Source: Cylindrodendrum hubeiense (taxonomy: Eukaryota; Ascomycota; Sordariomycetes; Hypocreales; Nectriaceae). From it: DNA of 64,000 nt. How positions within the stretch are numbered: the stretch's first letter is position 1; each line of letters begins with the position of its first letter. A model generated the notes under the pieces. It ran no database searches. It was not told where the DNA came from and saw nothing but the letters and a program-made list of their open reading frames with translations. The stretch lies in assembly GCA_014621425.1 (NCBI GenBank), contig JAANBB010000029.1:146630-210629 (forward strand). Reading direction: 5' to 3'. This document shows positions 37,492 through 47,992 of this stretch, piece after piece. A program made the position numbers and the translations under genes.

Positions 37492-39866
37492 GGTATAGTT
37501 TGCGGGTGATCCGGGTGAAAATGAATGTGGTGGAGGGATATGTTATGAACGGGGGTCGGCCGCGATTGCCAGGCGAGACAGATATGATAGCTCAATCAAA
37601 ACAACAAATATTGTAGTCTTGACCGAGGAGGCCGTTGATCGGTTGGTATGGTGTGCGTGGGGTGGATAAACCAGATGGTGGTTGTGGTCTCGATGCGATC
37701 GTGAACGGTATTCGTTGTTTACTTTCTCTCCCGGGAGGTCATCGAGTAGCAGTACAGTCGTTAGGGCGAGCAGGGCATCCTATGCGTGGTGCGAAGCTCG
37801 AATCGTCACAATCCATCCACCGAGGGTCGTAGGTCTGAGGGAATGAAGAGAGTTGGAGAGAGCGTGAGGGTGAGCGTGGGAGAAGGAGAGATGGAGAGAT
37901 AGAGTGAGACAAAATTGCGTCGGGGAGTGAGAGGAGTGAACGGCACAGCAGGCAGTGTGGCATTCACGGAACGGGATGGGTGGCCTGCGCGGCGCCTAGG
38001 TGCTCGGGGCTTGGTGGGAGGGATACTGGCCGAGTTGCCATGGCAACACGGGGGATTCAGCGTCGCACCCAGGTGCCAACCCCAGCGGATGCAGGGCGAC
38101 CCAGGTTATTTCGAGCCCGTGTTTCAGCGCTGTTACCCCGCTGTCGCACGCCGCGATGATCCACTGGGGGGACTACTGGAGGACCACTGGGGGACCACTG
38201 TGGCTACTGGAGCACGCTGCACAACTGCGCTGAACGTGGATTCTGCGTCTGCTGAGCACCCGCTAACGCGAGCACTAACTGGGGTCTTTCCTCTGGACCG
38301 GCTCCCTACTGGCAACGGATGGCCCGTCCATTGTCCTCACCCCGGCTGTTGAAATGGATCCATCGCCGTCCTCGTCCAGGATCCCATTCCCTATCGCTAT
38401 TGGCCTTGGCCCATGACATCGGCTCACCAGTGTCTGCGACAGCGCCAGAGCGCCCGGGTGATTGGATGTCCCTCGCCTGATTTTTTGGCCCATGCGGTAC
38501 ATAGCACGTCCTCACGGCGACCGGAGCCTCTGGCAATTTCGACTCTTTTTGCTTTCCTAGGGACCCAGGCAAAAGAGGTCTTGCCACCCTGCGGCTGTGG
38601 CTGTCTGTTCATTGCCAGTGGATAATAGTCAGTGGATAATAGTCGGTGGATAATAGTTAAGCTGTGGATGGTCATACGGAGACGCTCAAACTCCGTACTA
38701 CTACGTAAGTGCAGATCTGTATGTATAACTGGAGTACTGTTCGTGCTGGTGGCCACGGAGACGGTCACGAACCCGCAGCAGCGCCACGCCTGCCCACCAT
38801 CTCTGCCTTGCTTTGCCTTGCCTTGCCTCTGCCTTGCATGTGCAGTAGAAAAAGTGTCCGGCTCTGCGAACCATCCACGCAGCCCGCAGCGACCGCGTGC
38901 GACGCGAGACAAAAGAATAACAAACGAACTCTGTCGTCACTGGTTACCTCGAATTGCCCAATTGGGCCGTTCCAGCTGGCCAGCCCTAAGCCGCAGCTTA
39001 CACATGGAGGAGGCATTAACTATGTCGTTCTCGGCACATCTCCAGTGGCTAGTTCCGCCAAGGGTCGGTCAATTGAGAAACGAGGGCGAGACGGTTAAGC
39101 CTTAAGATCTGCGTTAATCCTAGCGCTTGAACCTGCCCATGGCCGCATACCTTGATCAATGGCATTGCTGCACAAGGTTTTTGAGGGGTCTTCAGATCAG
39201 TGGGCGTACCACTCTTTGCAGAATAACAACAAGATCCCCGGGTCCATTGTTTGTATCACAAACCTGGAAGCTGCAGCAGGCTAGCCGCCTACCCACCGAT
39301 CAGATCTGCCGGCATGAGGCCTCGTCTATGCGCGGCGACTTGCACCTTATCTAGCAGCAAAACAATGTAAACAAACCACGCACAGGAAACCCGGATTGGC
39401 GCTGCTCGCGATGCACTGTATTGGTGTTGCACCCGCTCGGCAATCCGTCGGGGCGAAACGGCGGCTTGAAGAGTGGGGTACGGCATGGACATGGGATGTA
39501 AACAAAGACGATGAAGGTCACGCTGCTTCTTCTCCCCGGCCAACCTCGTTAGCCAAGCACTTTGCTTTGTTTCTGCCACCCGCAAGTCCAGACGTAGCTT
39601 CGTCTTCCTCATCTCGATAACAAGGTGGAAAGTGACACTGGCTTTTGGCAACCAGGATTCGTTTCGGGAATCACCATGTACGAGATGATGCGCGCTCTCC
39701 CTTCCGCTTGTTCTGCTTCATCTCCAGATCGGAAACATATCTCAGGCATAGCTGGTGTTAACGTTGCTTTTTGCTTCTGTGCGACATTTTTATTACTACA
39801 TGCACCGCGCTGAGGCGCAGCCCAAGTCATTTCATACTTCTGTCTCATCAATCATCCATCCTGTAG
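37492..39866. other. 2.4-kb intergenic region
   Basis: No convincing gene. It includes the Ase1 promoter at its left end. Further right are low-complexity segments: a CCACTGGGGGACCACT-like local repeat near 38157-38210, a threefold 14-bp repeat at 38617-38658, and a CTTGCC-rich simple repeat near 38805-38840. Confidence 0.5.
38617..38658. repeat. Three tandem copies of a 14-bp unit
   Basis: AGTGGATAATAGTC at 38617-38630 and 38631-38644, and GGTGGATAATAGTT at 38645-38658 (two mismatches). The unit contains a GATAA core, the classic target of fungal GATA factors, once per repeat. Confidence 0.9.
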
Positions 39867-41357
39867 TTACTGCTGCGGGTGCTGTGGATACCCCACTACG
39901 TCTTTAGTCCCTGGATTGTCAACATCAAAGTCGAACCGATCCGGAATCTTCAGCCCTTCCCTCTCATAATCATACTCCTTGAATATATGTACCGACATAC
40001 CGTCTCTCCACAGCCAGAGGTCCTTCGTCTCCGCCTGCCACTTCTCCAGCGCCGCGCGCATGCTTAGCAGCCGCTCTTGGTGCTCTGGCTCAGCAGCGAG
40101 GTTGTGGATCTCGTCAGGGTCCTGGTCTATATCGTACAATTCCTCGGGAGGTCGGCAGATGTAACTTTTCAGTGCACGTTTTCCGATCATGGCGGGCGTG
40201 GACTTGGTCCCAGAGTTCCTCATGCCTTCAAAAGATAGTGACGCGTAGAGGTCCATGGCAAATGGAAAGTCCAACTTCCAGCACACGTTGCGATGATACT
40301 TGTATCGCCTCGTCCGCATATACCGCGTCGGATAAAAGTTGGTCACCTCGTGAAAAGTGTGCGACCCGAACACATGGTCCCACCCGGTCTGAACCGCCGT
40401 GGCGTCGGTGACAGGGAGGATAGATCGCCCGCGTCGTGGACCCTCAGAGCCATCCGGAGGCTGGAGGTCCGTGTGTCCAGCCCAGTCTAAAAAGGTGGGC
40501 AAAACATCAATGTAAGACACCATGTTGGTGTTCACAACTCCGGAAGCTTTCCCGGGGACGCGAAGCAAGAACGGTAGTCGCACTCCAGCATCATACAGTG
40601 TCGTTTTCGAGTTGACAAATGGAGGGCCGTTGTCGCTGAGGAACAGCACCAATGTGTCATCAGCTAACCCCGCGCGCTCCAAAGCCTGCAGAACCATTCC
40701 AATTCCCTGATCAAGTCGATTGATCGATCGATAGTACTCAACAAGCTCCTGTCGCACTTCGGGGATGTCTTGCAGAAACTGGGGGATCTGAACATCCTCG
40801 GGTTCAAAGAAGCGGTCCTTTAAGCGAGGATCGTAATTGCCATCTACGTTACCGAATCCGCCGCGAGTCGCAAGGACTCGGTGAGGATCGATGTACCCAA
40901 TGGTCAAGAAAAACGACTTGTTCTCGGCCTTGGCTTCTTCAAAGAATTCCTCTGCTTTGTCGGCGATCATGGCTGTGTCTCTCGACCCGTCCGACTTGCG
41001 TGTCTGCCACGGATACTTGGAGTCCGGCCCAACATGGATTTTACCAAGGATGCCGGTCTTGTATCCGATCTTATTAAAGACCTCGGGGGCAGTCTCAACG
41101 TTCTCGAAGGTCTGGAATCCGTTTCGCGAGCCAACAAGCCCGTAGCTTCCATTCTGGTGGGTGTGTAAACCGGTGTAGATGGTAGTCCGACTACCGCTGC
41201 ATGAGGCGGTGCTGGCAAAGGCCATGTCAAACTGCGAGCCAGAAGCTGCGAGCTTGTCTAGCTCAGGTGTCTGCAACGCCTTACACCCGTAGCAGCCGAT
41301 CTGCTCTCGCCCGAGGTCGTCTGCGATCAGAAGGAGAATATTCTTTGAAGGCGCCAT
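39867..41357 (-). CDS. Sulfatase (type I, sulfamidase-like)
   Basis: Intronless, about 496 aa. It starts APSKNILLLIADDLGREQIG, whose DD pair binds the active-site calcium. The sulfatase signature is CSGSRTTIYTG with the formylglycine-forming Cys at about residue 53. Fungal relatives often have CSGSR in place of the canonical C-x-P-x-R. FLTIGYIDPHR and LFLSDNGPPF supply further metal and substrate residues. The size and signature are close to N-sulfoglucosamine sulfohydrolase-type enzymes; arylsulfatase is the alternative. No signal peptide, so probably cytosolic. The ATG at 41357 is preferred over one 7 codons upstream because the family starts there. It lies downstream of the dual-zinc-cluster regulator, so it may be a target in sulfate scavenging. 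Confidence 0.9.
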   Translation of the reverse strand: MAPSKNILLLIADDLGREQIGCYGCKALQTPELDKLAASGSQFDMAFASTASCSGSRTTIYTGLHTHQNGSYGLVGSRNGFQTFENVETAPEVFNKIGYKTGILGKIHVGPDSKYPWQTRKSDGSRDTAMIADKAEEFFEEAKAENKSFFLTIGYIDPHRVLATRGGFGNVDGNYDPRLKDRFFEPEDVQIPQFLQDIPEVRQELVEYYRSINRLDQGIGMVLQALERAGLADDTLVLFLSDNGPPFVNSKTTLYDAGVRLPFLLRVPGKASGVVNTNMVSYIDVLPTFLDWAGHTDLQPPDGSEGPRRGRSILPVTDATAVQTGWDHVFGSHTFHEVTNFYPTRYMRTRRYKYHRNVCWKLDFPFAMDLYASLSFEGMRNSGTKSTPAMIGKRALKSYICRPPEELYDIDQDPDEIHNLAAEPEHQERLLSMRAALEKWQAETKDLWLWRDGMSVHIFKEYDYEREGLKIPDRFDFDVDNPGTKDVVGYPQHPQQ

Positions 41358-41664
41358 TGTATCGATTTTAGGTCGCATTCAATTGAGATGAGAACCAACA
41401 ACGCAGATGACTTCCGATGAGGAAGAGGCAAAGTCATATACCTGCGCGGAATATGATCGTCCGGATGTCGTTCTATTGCGTGATGAGACGATGGTCGATT
41501 GTGAGGCCGCCATTGGGCGACGGCCCGAACCCGACAGTCCGAAGCGGATGAGAGCGGGGTCACAACTGCACGTACACGCGGCCATCATTTCACCACGCAG
41601 ACAACTCTGATATGATGGCCAGTGATTTTTTGTCGAAATCCTAGGCGAGAAACGATTGTCGAAA
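41358..41664. promoter_or_regulatory. Short spacer, sulfatase promoter
   Basis: About 310 bp between the sulfatase start and the stop of the upstream regulator, both minus strand. Nothing else is seen. Confidence 0.45.
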
Positions 41665-44446
41665 TCACGTCCTGCTACTCCAGGATGGCATGTTGTTACC
41701 TTCAATGCCAGCCTTCAGTCCAGCTTCGCTCATCTCCATGATGCCGTACATGTCCCAGGACAAGTAATTTTGCAAATCACTGAGGTCTACCGCGTGATCT
41801 CTCATATACGCCGATGATGTCGTCGTTGCCGGGGGTGTCCTAAGTGCAACGGGTTGCTCGTGTTGAAGACCGGATCGTGCCGGAGTCTCGTCAAGATTGC
41901 TCGGCAACGTGTGGCCCGTCGGCCTGCTCATAGTAGGACTGACACTCCCTGAGTCACTCGATAAAGTGCTCGGATCTGGTTTGGTTTCGCGGGCCTCGTT
42001 TCGGGCGGAGCGAGTTATGCCCTGGCTTGCTATTGTGTCTCCAGGGTTGCTCACAACAGGACTGCCTAGGCCAGTGGGGGATCTGGGGCCAAGATGTCAG
42101 TAGGCTGAAAGTGCTTGAAATGACCCAAACTCACCTTTCTTCCTCATTGGACTCATACTCGGGAGGCGCATCGCTCATCTCCTCATCTTCTGCGAAGCTT
42201 AGGCGGATCTTGCACAGCCATCTCTCTGTTGTCGTAGCCTGTCCAGGGTGTCAGTTGTAGTCGCAATACAAGTATTCATGAGATTCCTTCACTCACCAGA
42301 GAGTCTGCGAGGGGGAAAAGCGCAGACATGGTTCTTAATATCTTGCTATTGCTCTCAACGGCGGCGATCGCGTCCATGACAATCCCCTCCGCATCCGGCC
42401 TACTTAAGTCCAGCAGACGCGCAATGTAGTAGAGCATCACTCGGCTGCTATCATACGCAAAGCACGGAAGTAAGCTATCGGCAAGTAGACGGATCCCATG
42501 TTTTTCGGCCTCGGCTAGAATACTCGCGATCTGGCGGGCGTGGTGAAAGCAATCTGCTTGAAGAGATCGTAGAAACTCCTGTTGGTTTGGCGGGAAGTAG
42601 AAAGGTTTCCTCAGCTTGAATAGGTCCGGCATAGATATCCTGTATAAATCTAAGAGGTTGTGGTGAAAGGTGCAATGAAGAAGAACTAAGGAACCAAGTT
42701 GGTCCGATTCGAGTCGAGCATAAACTGTGTCGGGGGAGTAGGAGATGAATTCGGGGAGGTGCCCGCCCCAAGACCGAAGATCAGCGTCGAGGGCCACAAA
42801 GTCGGATTCGGGAAGCCAAGGCGGAGGGCTAGTATCCAAGTGCTTGACATATCTTTCATCAAATCAAAATTAGCAATCCAAGATCTCTCCGAAGAAGTCA
42901 CGAATTTTCAAACGAACCTAACCACCCGCTTCCAAAGGGTAACGATCCGGATGTAGTATGCCATGATGCCCATGTTTGCGGCTGGTCTCCGGGGGACAAT
43001 GGCAGGTGGAAGAAATTGCAAAACGTGACCGACGCCCAGGGTCTCAGTCACACAGGGAATCCGAAGTCTGAAATTGCGCTCATTGCATGGAAGTTGAATC
43101 TTGATGTCAGCCTCGCGGAGTAATGTCAACTGGTCAACACCACTTCCAGTCCAAGCATCTAGGATATAGCAAGCCCACATCAGGCGTCGGCGGCTCTCCT
43201 TTTCCACGGCGGGCGGGGCGCCCTCGACGGAGTCGGCACAAAGAATATCGGGAGAGTGTTCGACGTTGACTTGCAGGGCGTGGGCCATTCGGACAGCGAG
43301 TCCACTTAGCATAAGTGCTTGGGTATACTCGCCCAATCGAAAATGAAAGTCGTAAAGTAGGACGCAAGTCTGCAATTTCCAATGTCAGCCTGTATCATTC
43401 CACTTCGGAGCCTCGGGGTAAATACCATGAGTCTCTGGATCGAGATTTTCCCGAAGTTGGTGAGCACTAGCAACTCTGCCTTCTTCGCCCAGGCGTTTCC
43501 GGCAGCACGGATCAAGCCTGCTTTGGCGGCATGGTCCTCTGAATTGAGGTTGAGGGCGTAGAACCTAACAAGTTAGATTAGAGTTGGTGGGGGGACGGGG
43601 TTGGGAGGTCATACTTCGCTCCTTGAGCACAGATGATGTGCAGCAGGGCATTTTCATCATCAGATTCAAATCCCTTCTCTAATTGCCGAGTAAATGACGG
43701 GCGATGAACGAAAGCGAAGCATCGAAGTGGGTGGATGTTGGCAAAGTACTGGTCGACGACTGCGCGGATGTTGTGGCCAGAGGGGAGTTCTGGTGCCACG
43801 AGCCTGAAAATCAAATGAGAAAAGGATACTTCCATCGTGATGACTTGAATGGACCTACCATGAGTGAATCGACAACTCGGTGTCATCGGAAAAATCCACT
43901 GGTGGGTTGGTGGTGCTAGCGGTCCTCGTCGACGATGACCTCGGAGGGTCGGAAAGCACCGAGTTAGATTCCCGGGACTGGATCAAACTGGGCGATCTAG
44001 AGTCCCCCAAGGCAACAGACGAACCCTGGGACTCATTCCGATCATCTTCCGCGGAAGCCGAGGTGGGTGCCTTGCTGAGGTTGCGCGCCCAGCGAGGGGC
44101 CGAGCCGCCGTCGTACAGGCACTCGAGATTCCGGGCGCTGCATCGCGAGCATCTCGGGCGGTCGCCATCGCACTTGGTCTTGGATATTCGGCAGTGTGTG
44201 CAGGAGCGATATGTTCGGATCTTCCTCAATGAGACGGGAACCGACCGGCGACCGGATTTCGACCCTTCATCGTCCTCGCACTCGAGCTGGAGACGCTCGC
44301 AGTTCCGACACCCGTTGGGTCGGCCGTCGCATTTGACCTACACCAGGCGCATGGAATTAGCAGGGGCCGACAATTTTGGGGCTTCTGATAAGAGAAGAAG
44401 GGCCGCTGAAGCTCACCTTTCTCGCGCGACACACTCGGCAGCCCAT
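41665..44446 (-). CDS. Transcription factor with two tandem Zn(II)2Cys6 clusters
   Basis: The start ATG is at 44444-44446. Exon 1 (30 nt) encodes MGCRVCRARK; the intron at 44338-44416 (GTGAGC...GTGTAG) joins it to VKCDGRPNGCRNCERLQLEC. That gives cluster 1 with Cys at 3, 6, 13, 20, 23 and 30. Only 25 residues later comes a second complete cluster, SCTHCRISKTKC followed by PRCSRCSARNLEC, with Cys at 56, 59, 66, 73, 76 and 83. Both have the exact C-x2-C-x6-C-x6-C-x2-C-x6-C spacing. A Ser-rich linker and a fungal_trans region follow (YFANIHPLRCFAFVHRPSF, LMLSGLAVRMAHAL, RRRLMWACYILDAW). Several more introns interrupt the middle. The C-terminus is acidic and Ser/Pro-rich. It is flanked by a sulfatase and a monocarboxylate-type transporter in the same orientation. 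One cluster could be a pre-existing gene fusion. Confidence 0.88.
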
Positions 44447-45054
44447 TGCGACACGATTGACGTCGAGAAAATATTATTTCTACAGTCGTGCGGCCTTCGT
44501 GAGGCCTTTTGCCCGGGTTGCGATGTTGCGATTGTCCATGGCGAGCACCCGATGGCGTGCGAGGCAGCCTAAGGCGCGAGGGCCCGTGACGCCTTTCTGC
44601 CCCCGGGTCGCCGGCGCGCTATGCGCCACACCTTGGCAAACTCTGGTGCACCAGCCACGGAACCGTCCCCGTAGCGGGCGGGATGTGGACTGAGGGCCCC
44701 ACTGCCAACGCTCATAACACTGGTCAGCCAGATGACGACATCCGTCACGATGATGGCGATGATCCCTACCGCAGCAAGAATCCCACGTCCGGCGCAAATC
44801 CATCGCCTGTGAGTGAGGGAACCGGATCTCGGGCTGCAGGTGGAAATTGCGCACAGCAAGGTTTGGCTGAAACATATACGTAACCAATTACGAAGTCACA
44901 CACGTATTCTGTATTGTTATACTAGCCTTGGTTCATGAGAGTTGATGAACCCCCACACTCCTCTCGGCCCCCATTTTCGTCTTGAAAAGCCCGGCCAGGG
45001 CCTCGCAATGTCGCCATAAGAAGCCACACCTTGTCTCGGTCACACCGGCCCTTT
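44447..45054. promoter_or_regulatory. Promoter region of the dual-cluster regulator
   Basis: About 600 bp between the transporter stop at 45055 and the regulator start at 44446. The open frames here have no recognisable content. Confidence 0.45.
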
Positions 45055-46626
45055 TCAGAGCTTTGCCCATGGAGACCTGTTCTTGCGCAATCGCACCGTC
45101 GCGACCATGCCACCAGACGCCAATGCCAGAGAACCCGCGTAGAACATCGCTGGTCGGTATGCTTGCAAGCCGGCATCCGCTCCTCCGTACGCTTCGAGCA
45201 GGTAGCCTGCGATGGGAGCACCCTAAGACGCCAAGTGTCAGCTCGAATTCGCCATAATCAACTGTGACCATGCGGGGATTCAACTCACCATCAGGTAACC
45301 ACCGGTCCAGCCGGTGAGAATCATGCTCATCGCAATGGCAACTCTGGCGCTGCCAAAGACGTTGCTCACGACTGTCGGCATTGTCGAAAAGAACCCGCCG
45401 TTCGAAATTCCGTTGACCACCACGAAAACGATCATCGGACCGAGAGTCGTTGATGAAGGCCAGATGAAAAGCATGCTGATGGCAGTCAACATCAGTGAGA
45501 CGAACAGTGTGTTCAATGACCCAAACTTGTCGCAGGCGAAACCGCAGCCAATTCGACCAAAGGCCGAGGCCAAGTTGAAGCCCGCAACCAGGGCTGCTCC
45601 AGTTGTCGAAGAAAACCCAAGTGACTTGGTATACAAGGGAAGGAAGAACGGCGGCACGAAGAGGGGGAAAGTTCCCAAGGCACTGGCTAGGAAAACCAGG
45701 ACGAAGGTGAAGGACTTGAAGAGACGCCTAGGGGAATCAGTACTGTCCAAATGCCAATCGCCGCACTACATACCACTCAATGAAGCCGGGAGTGTGAGTC
45801 GGAACTCGCTCCTTGATCACCCAGGCTGCCGGCAACCCCGTGGCCAACGTAAGAATTCCAAGGATGCGGTATCCCCACGCGATATTGAGCCTCTGGATCA
45901 GCGCATCAAGCGCAAAGCTGATGGTCGCTCCACCGAACCCTGCACCTGCAAACATGAGGCCATTGGCGAGCCCGCGCTTTGTGCTAAACCATTGAGCAAT
46001 CACTGCAAAGACGACCTGTTGGGGATATTTAGTCAACTCGCTCGAGTAACCTTGCCGTTCGATCCTCTAGACTCACCACTGAGACCAAACTGCATCCTTG
46101 TCAGTCAAATGATACAGTCAGGTAGGCGATGAAAACTGAGGTTAACTTACCTGACACCAGTTCCCATCATAACTCCAGAAGTGAAGAATAACGCCCCGAT
46201 GTTCTTGACGGCAAACGAGCTCAGGATTTCACTCCCTCCCATAACGGAGACACCCAGAACGGCAGTCCATCGCATGCCCAGGGCGCGCATCAACCTGGAG
46301 TTCACAATCGCCAGAGCCGACATCAACGCCGCATCTAGTGACCCGATGAAAGAAAGCGTGGCGGGCGTCGACAACCCGTCTTCGACGAGCGCCGTCTGCA
46401 TCACACCCCAGGCATATGTCGTGCCGACCGCCCACCAGAGCAGGACAGCGCCGCCAGCGACGATGACCCAGCCGTAGCCACCATCTGGGACAGTCGAGTC
46501 GGCAAGTCGGGAAGCCTGCAAAATCTCATCTGTGGACTCCTCGGCCCTGGATCCGGAGATGTAGGGACCCCTGACGGAAATCGCCGCCGATGTCTCGCGG
46601 AGTTCAATTGCGGTTGTGGTAGACAT
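45055..46626 (-). CDS. MFS monocarboxylate-type transporter (MCT/Mch family)
   Basis: A 445-aa twelve-helix transporter. Five exons add up in frame: 46626-46151, 46089-46077, 46015-45774, 45727-45289 and 45222-45055. The second exon is only 13 nt; without it the conserved stretch SLVSVVVFAVIAQWFSTKR cannot be formed. The family signature DGGYGWVIVAGG opens helix 1. WFSTKRGLANGLMFAGAGFGG after helix 4, and the loop of about 30 residues around KSLGFSSTTGAAL, also fit MCT/MCH proteins. Fungal members carry carboxylates or related solutes across plasma or vacuolar membranes; the solute here is unknown. The N-terminal 45 residues are soluble. It sits beside the dual-cluster regulator and the sulfatase. 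Confidence 0.9.
46077..46089 (-). other. 13-nt micro-exon in the MCT-type gene
   Basis: Read on the minus strand the exon is TTTGGTCTCAGTG, between an intron ending GATGCAG (46090-46150) and one starting GTGAGT (46016-46076). It restores the frame between GTGV and VVFAVIAQW. Confidence 0.8.
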
Positions 46627-47992
46627 CTTAAGTCAAAAAGAAGGAGAATGGTAGTCCTCTGGCTTCTATACAATCAACAATGTATCAATTTACGACAATC
46701 TAGTTCCAAAGCTACTAAACCGAGATGAAGATCTCTTTAAAGGAACAGAGTCCGGTCCCGGCGCAAAACCAACAAAATGTGTGGGTCATACGGCTTTCCA
46801 TGGTGATGACTCGAAGTGCGGTTCGGTTTAAGCATTCGGCTCGCTATCGCTTTCCATCGGCAATCAGTCCAGTTGATATCTCTCTTTAAATTCCTGCTGG
46901 CTGGTTTCTTGAATTGGTATGAGTGAGCGAGGTTACGTAACCGTGGCCAAGGGCCGTGCGGACACGCTATTTCTCTTGGTATTTCGAGAGTTGTGGATTG
47001 GATTTTCTGGTGGAGAGGCGGGGTCAGTTTGGCGATGGAGGGGAGCATGGAATCGGAGTTCCCACGTGACTCTAGGCCTGTCAACCAGGCTAACTAGCTT
47101 GCCTGAGCTACCTACCTTACCTAGGTAAGGCGAGCATCAACCAATTTTAATATAGGCCGGATAAGTCAATGTTTTGAGGGCGATGGTGTTACTGGCAAGC
47201 AGGAATGTTGCCTGCTGGAATTAGCATGTCACTGGCGGGGAAGCTCTGCCCAGACCAGCTACCCTAGACAAATACGTCGCCACGCAAAACAAAGGCCAGA
47301 AAAGTCCTTCTCTATCTTGCTACAAAACATGAGCTTGCAGGAAGCGAGGATTCTCATGATAATCGTTTTGGTGTCTTTTCTTTTTGCTTTATTAGCTAGT
47401 CCGCCAGTTGAATCTAGACGAAGTTGTATATCGCGTGGCTACAGGTAAGGGCTTTTTGCGACCGACGAGCCGAACATGAAGCTTTGACGTTTAACCCACG
47501 AGATGGCATGATAATTAGAGCGAGTCAAGGTTAAAGAAAAGTACTGGTAAATAGAATGAACCATACTGGGGTATGAATTGGTATTGTTGATACCTACATG
47601 AAATGAAGATTGATGTTAAGCTGAAGGCGAAAAGACTGGGGCCAGTGACCCTGAGCAGCTTCGCCACAAAGGTCTGACTCATATCGGCCAACCTGGTCTC
47701 TAGAAATTGTCAACATGTAACCTGATGCAACCATTTTAATGTGACTTATGAGGTTGCTGGTCGTCGATGCTTATCTTTGGCTTACACCGTCGTTATCTGT
47801 CGCCGAGGTGACTAGCTTAGAGTCTGAGCTTTTGCGGTGTATGACATCGCAGCCCCTCCCCCACCAACATCGATCTCCCGACATCTGCCCAAAATAACCC
47901 CACCATAAAACTCCTACACAACCATCCTCAAGACATCACCACCAACACATATAACCCCGAACGAAGCGATCGATCGCTACCCGGACTTCGTC
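46627..47992. promoter_or_regulatory. Divergent promoter region, transporter and GlnRS
   Basis: About 1.37 kb between divergent starts. No gene is supported. A perfect 16-bp palindrome, CCTTACCTAGGTAAGG, is at 47115-47130. Confidence 0.5.
47115..47130. repeat. Perfect 16-bp palindrome
   Basis: CCTTACCTAGGTAAGG equals its own reverse complement. The left neighbour is an imperfect CTACC repeat (AGCTACCTA). It could be a dimer-binding site or a remnant of a small inverted-repeat element. Confidence 0.85.

Noticed and set aside
38632..39105. 157-aa plus frame in the Ase1-sulfatase spacer
   Set aside because: Spans simple repeats, has no domain and competes with equal-length frames on both strands.
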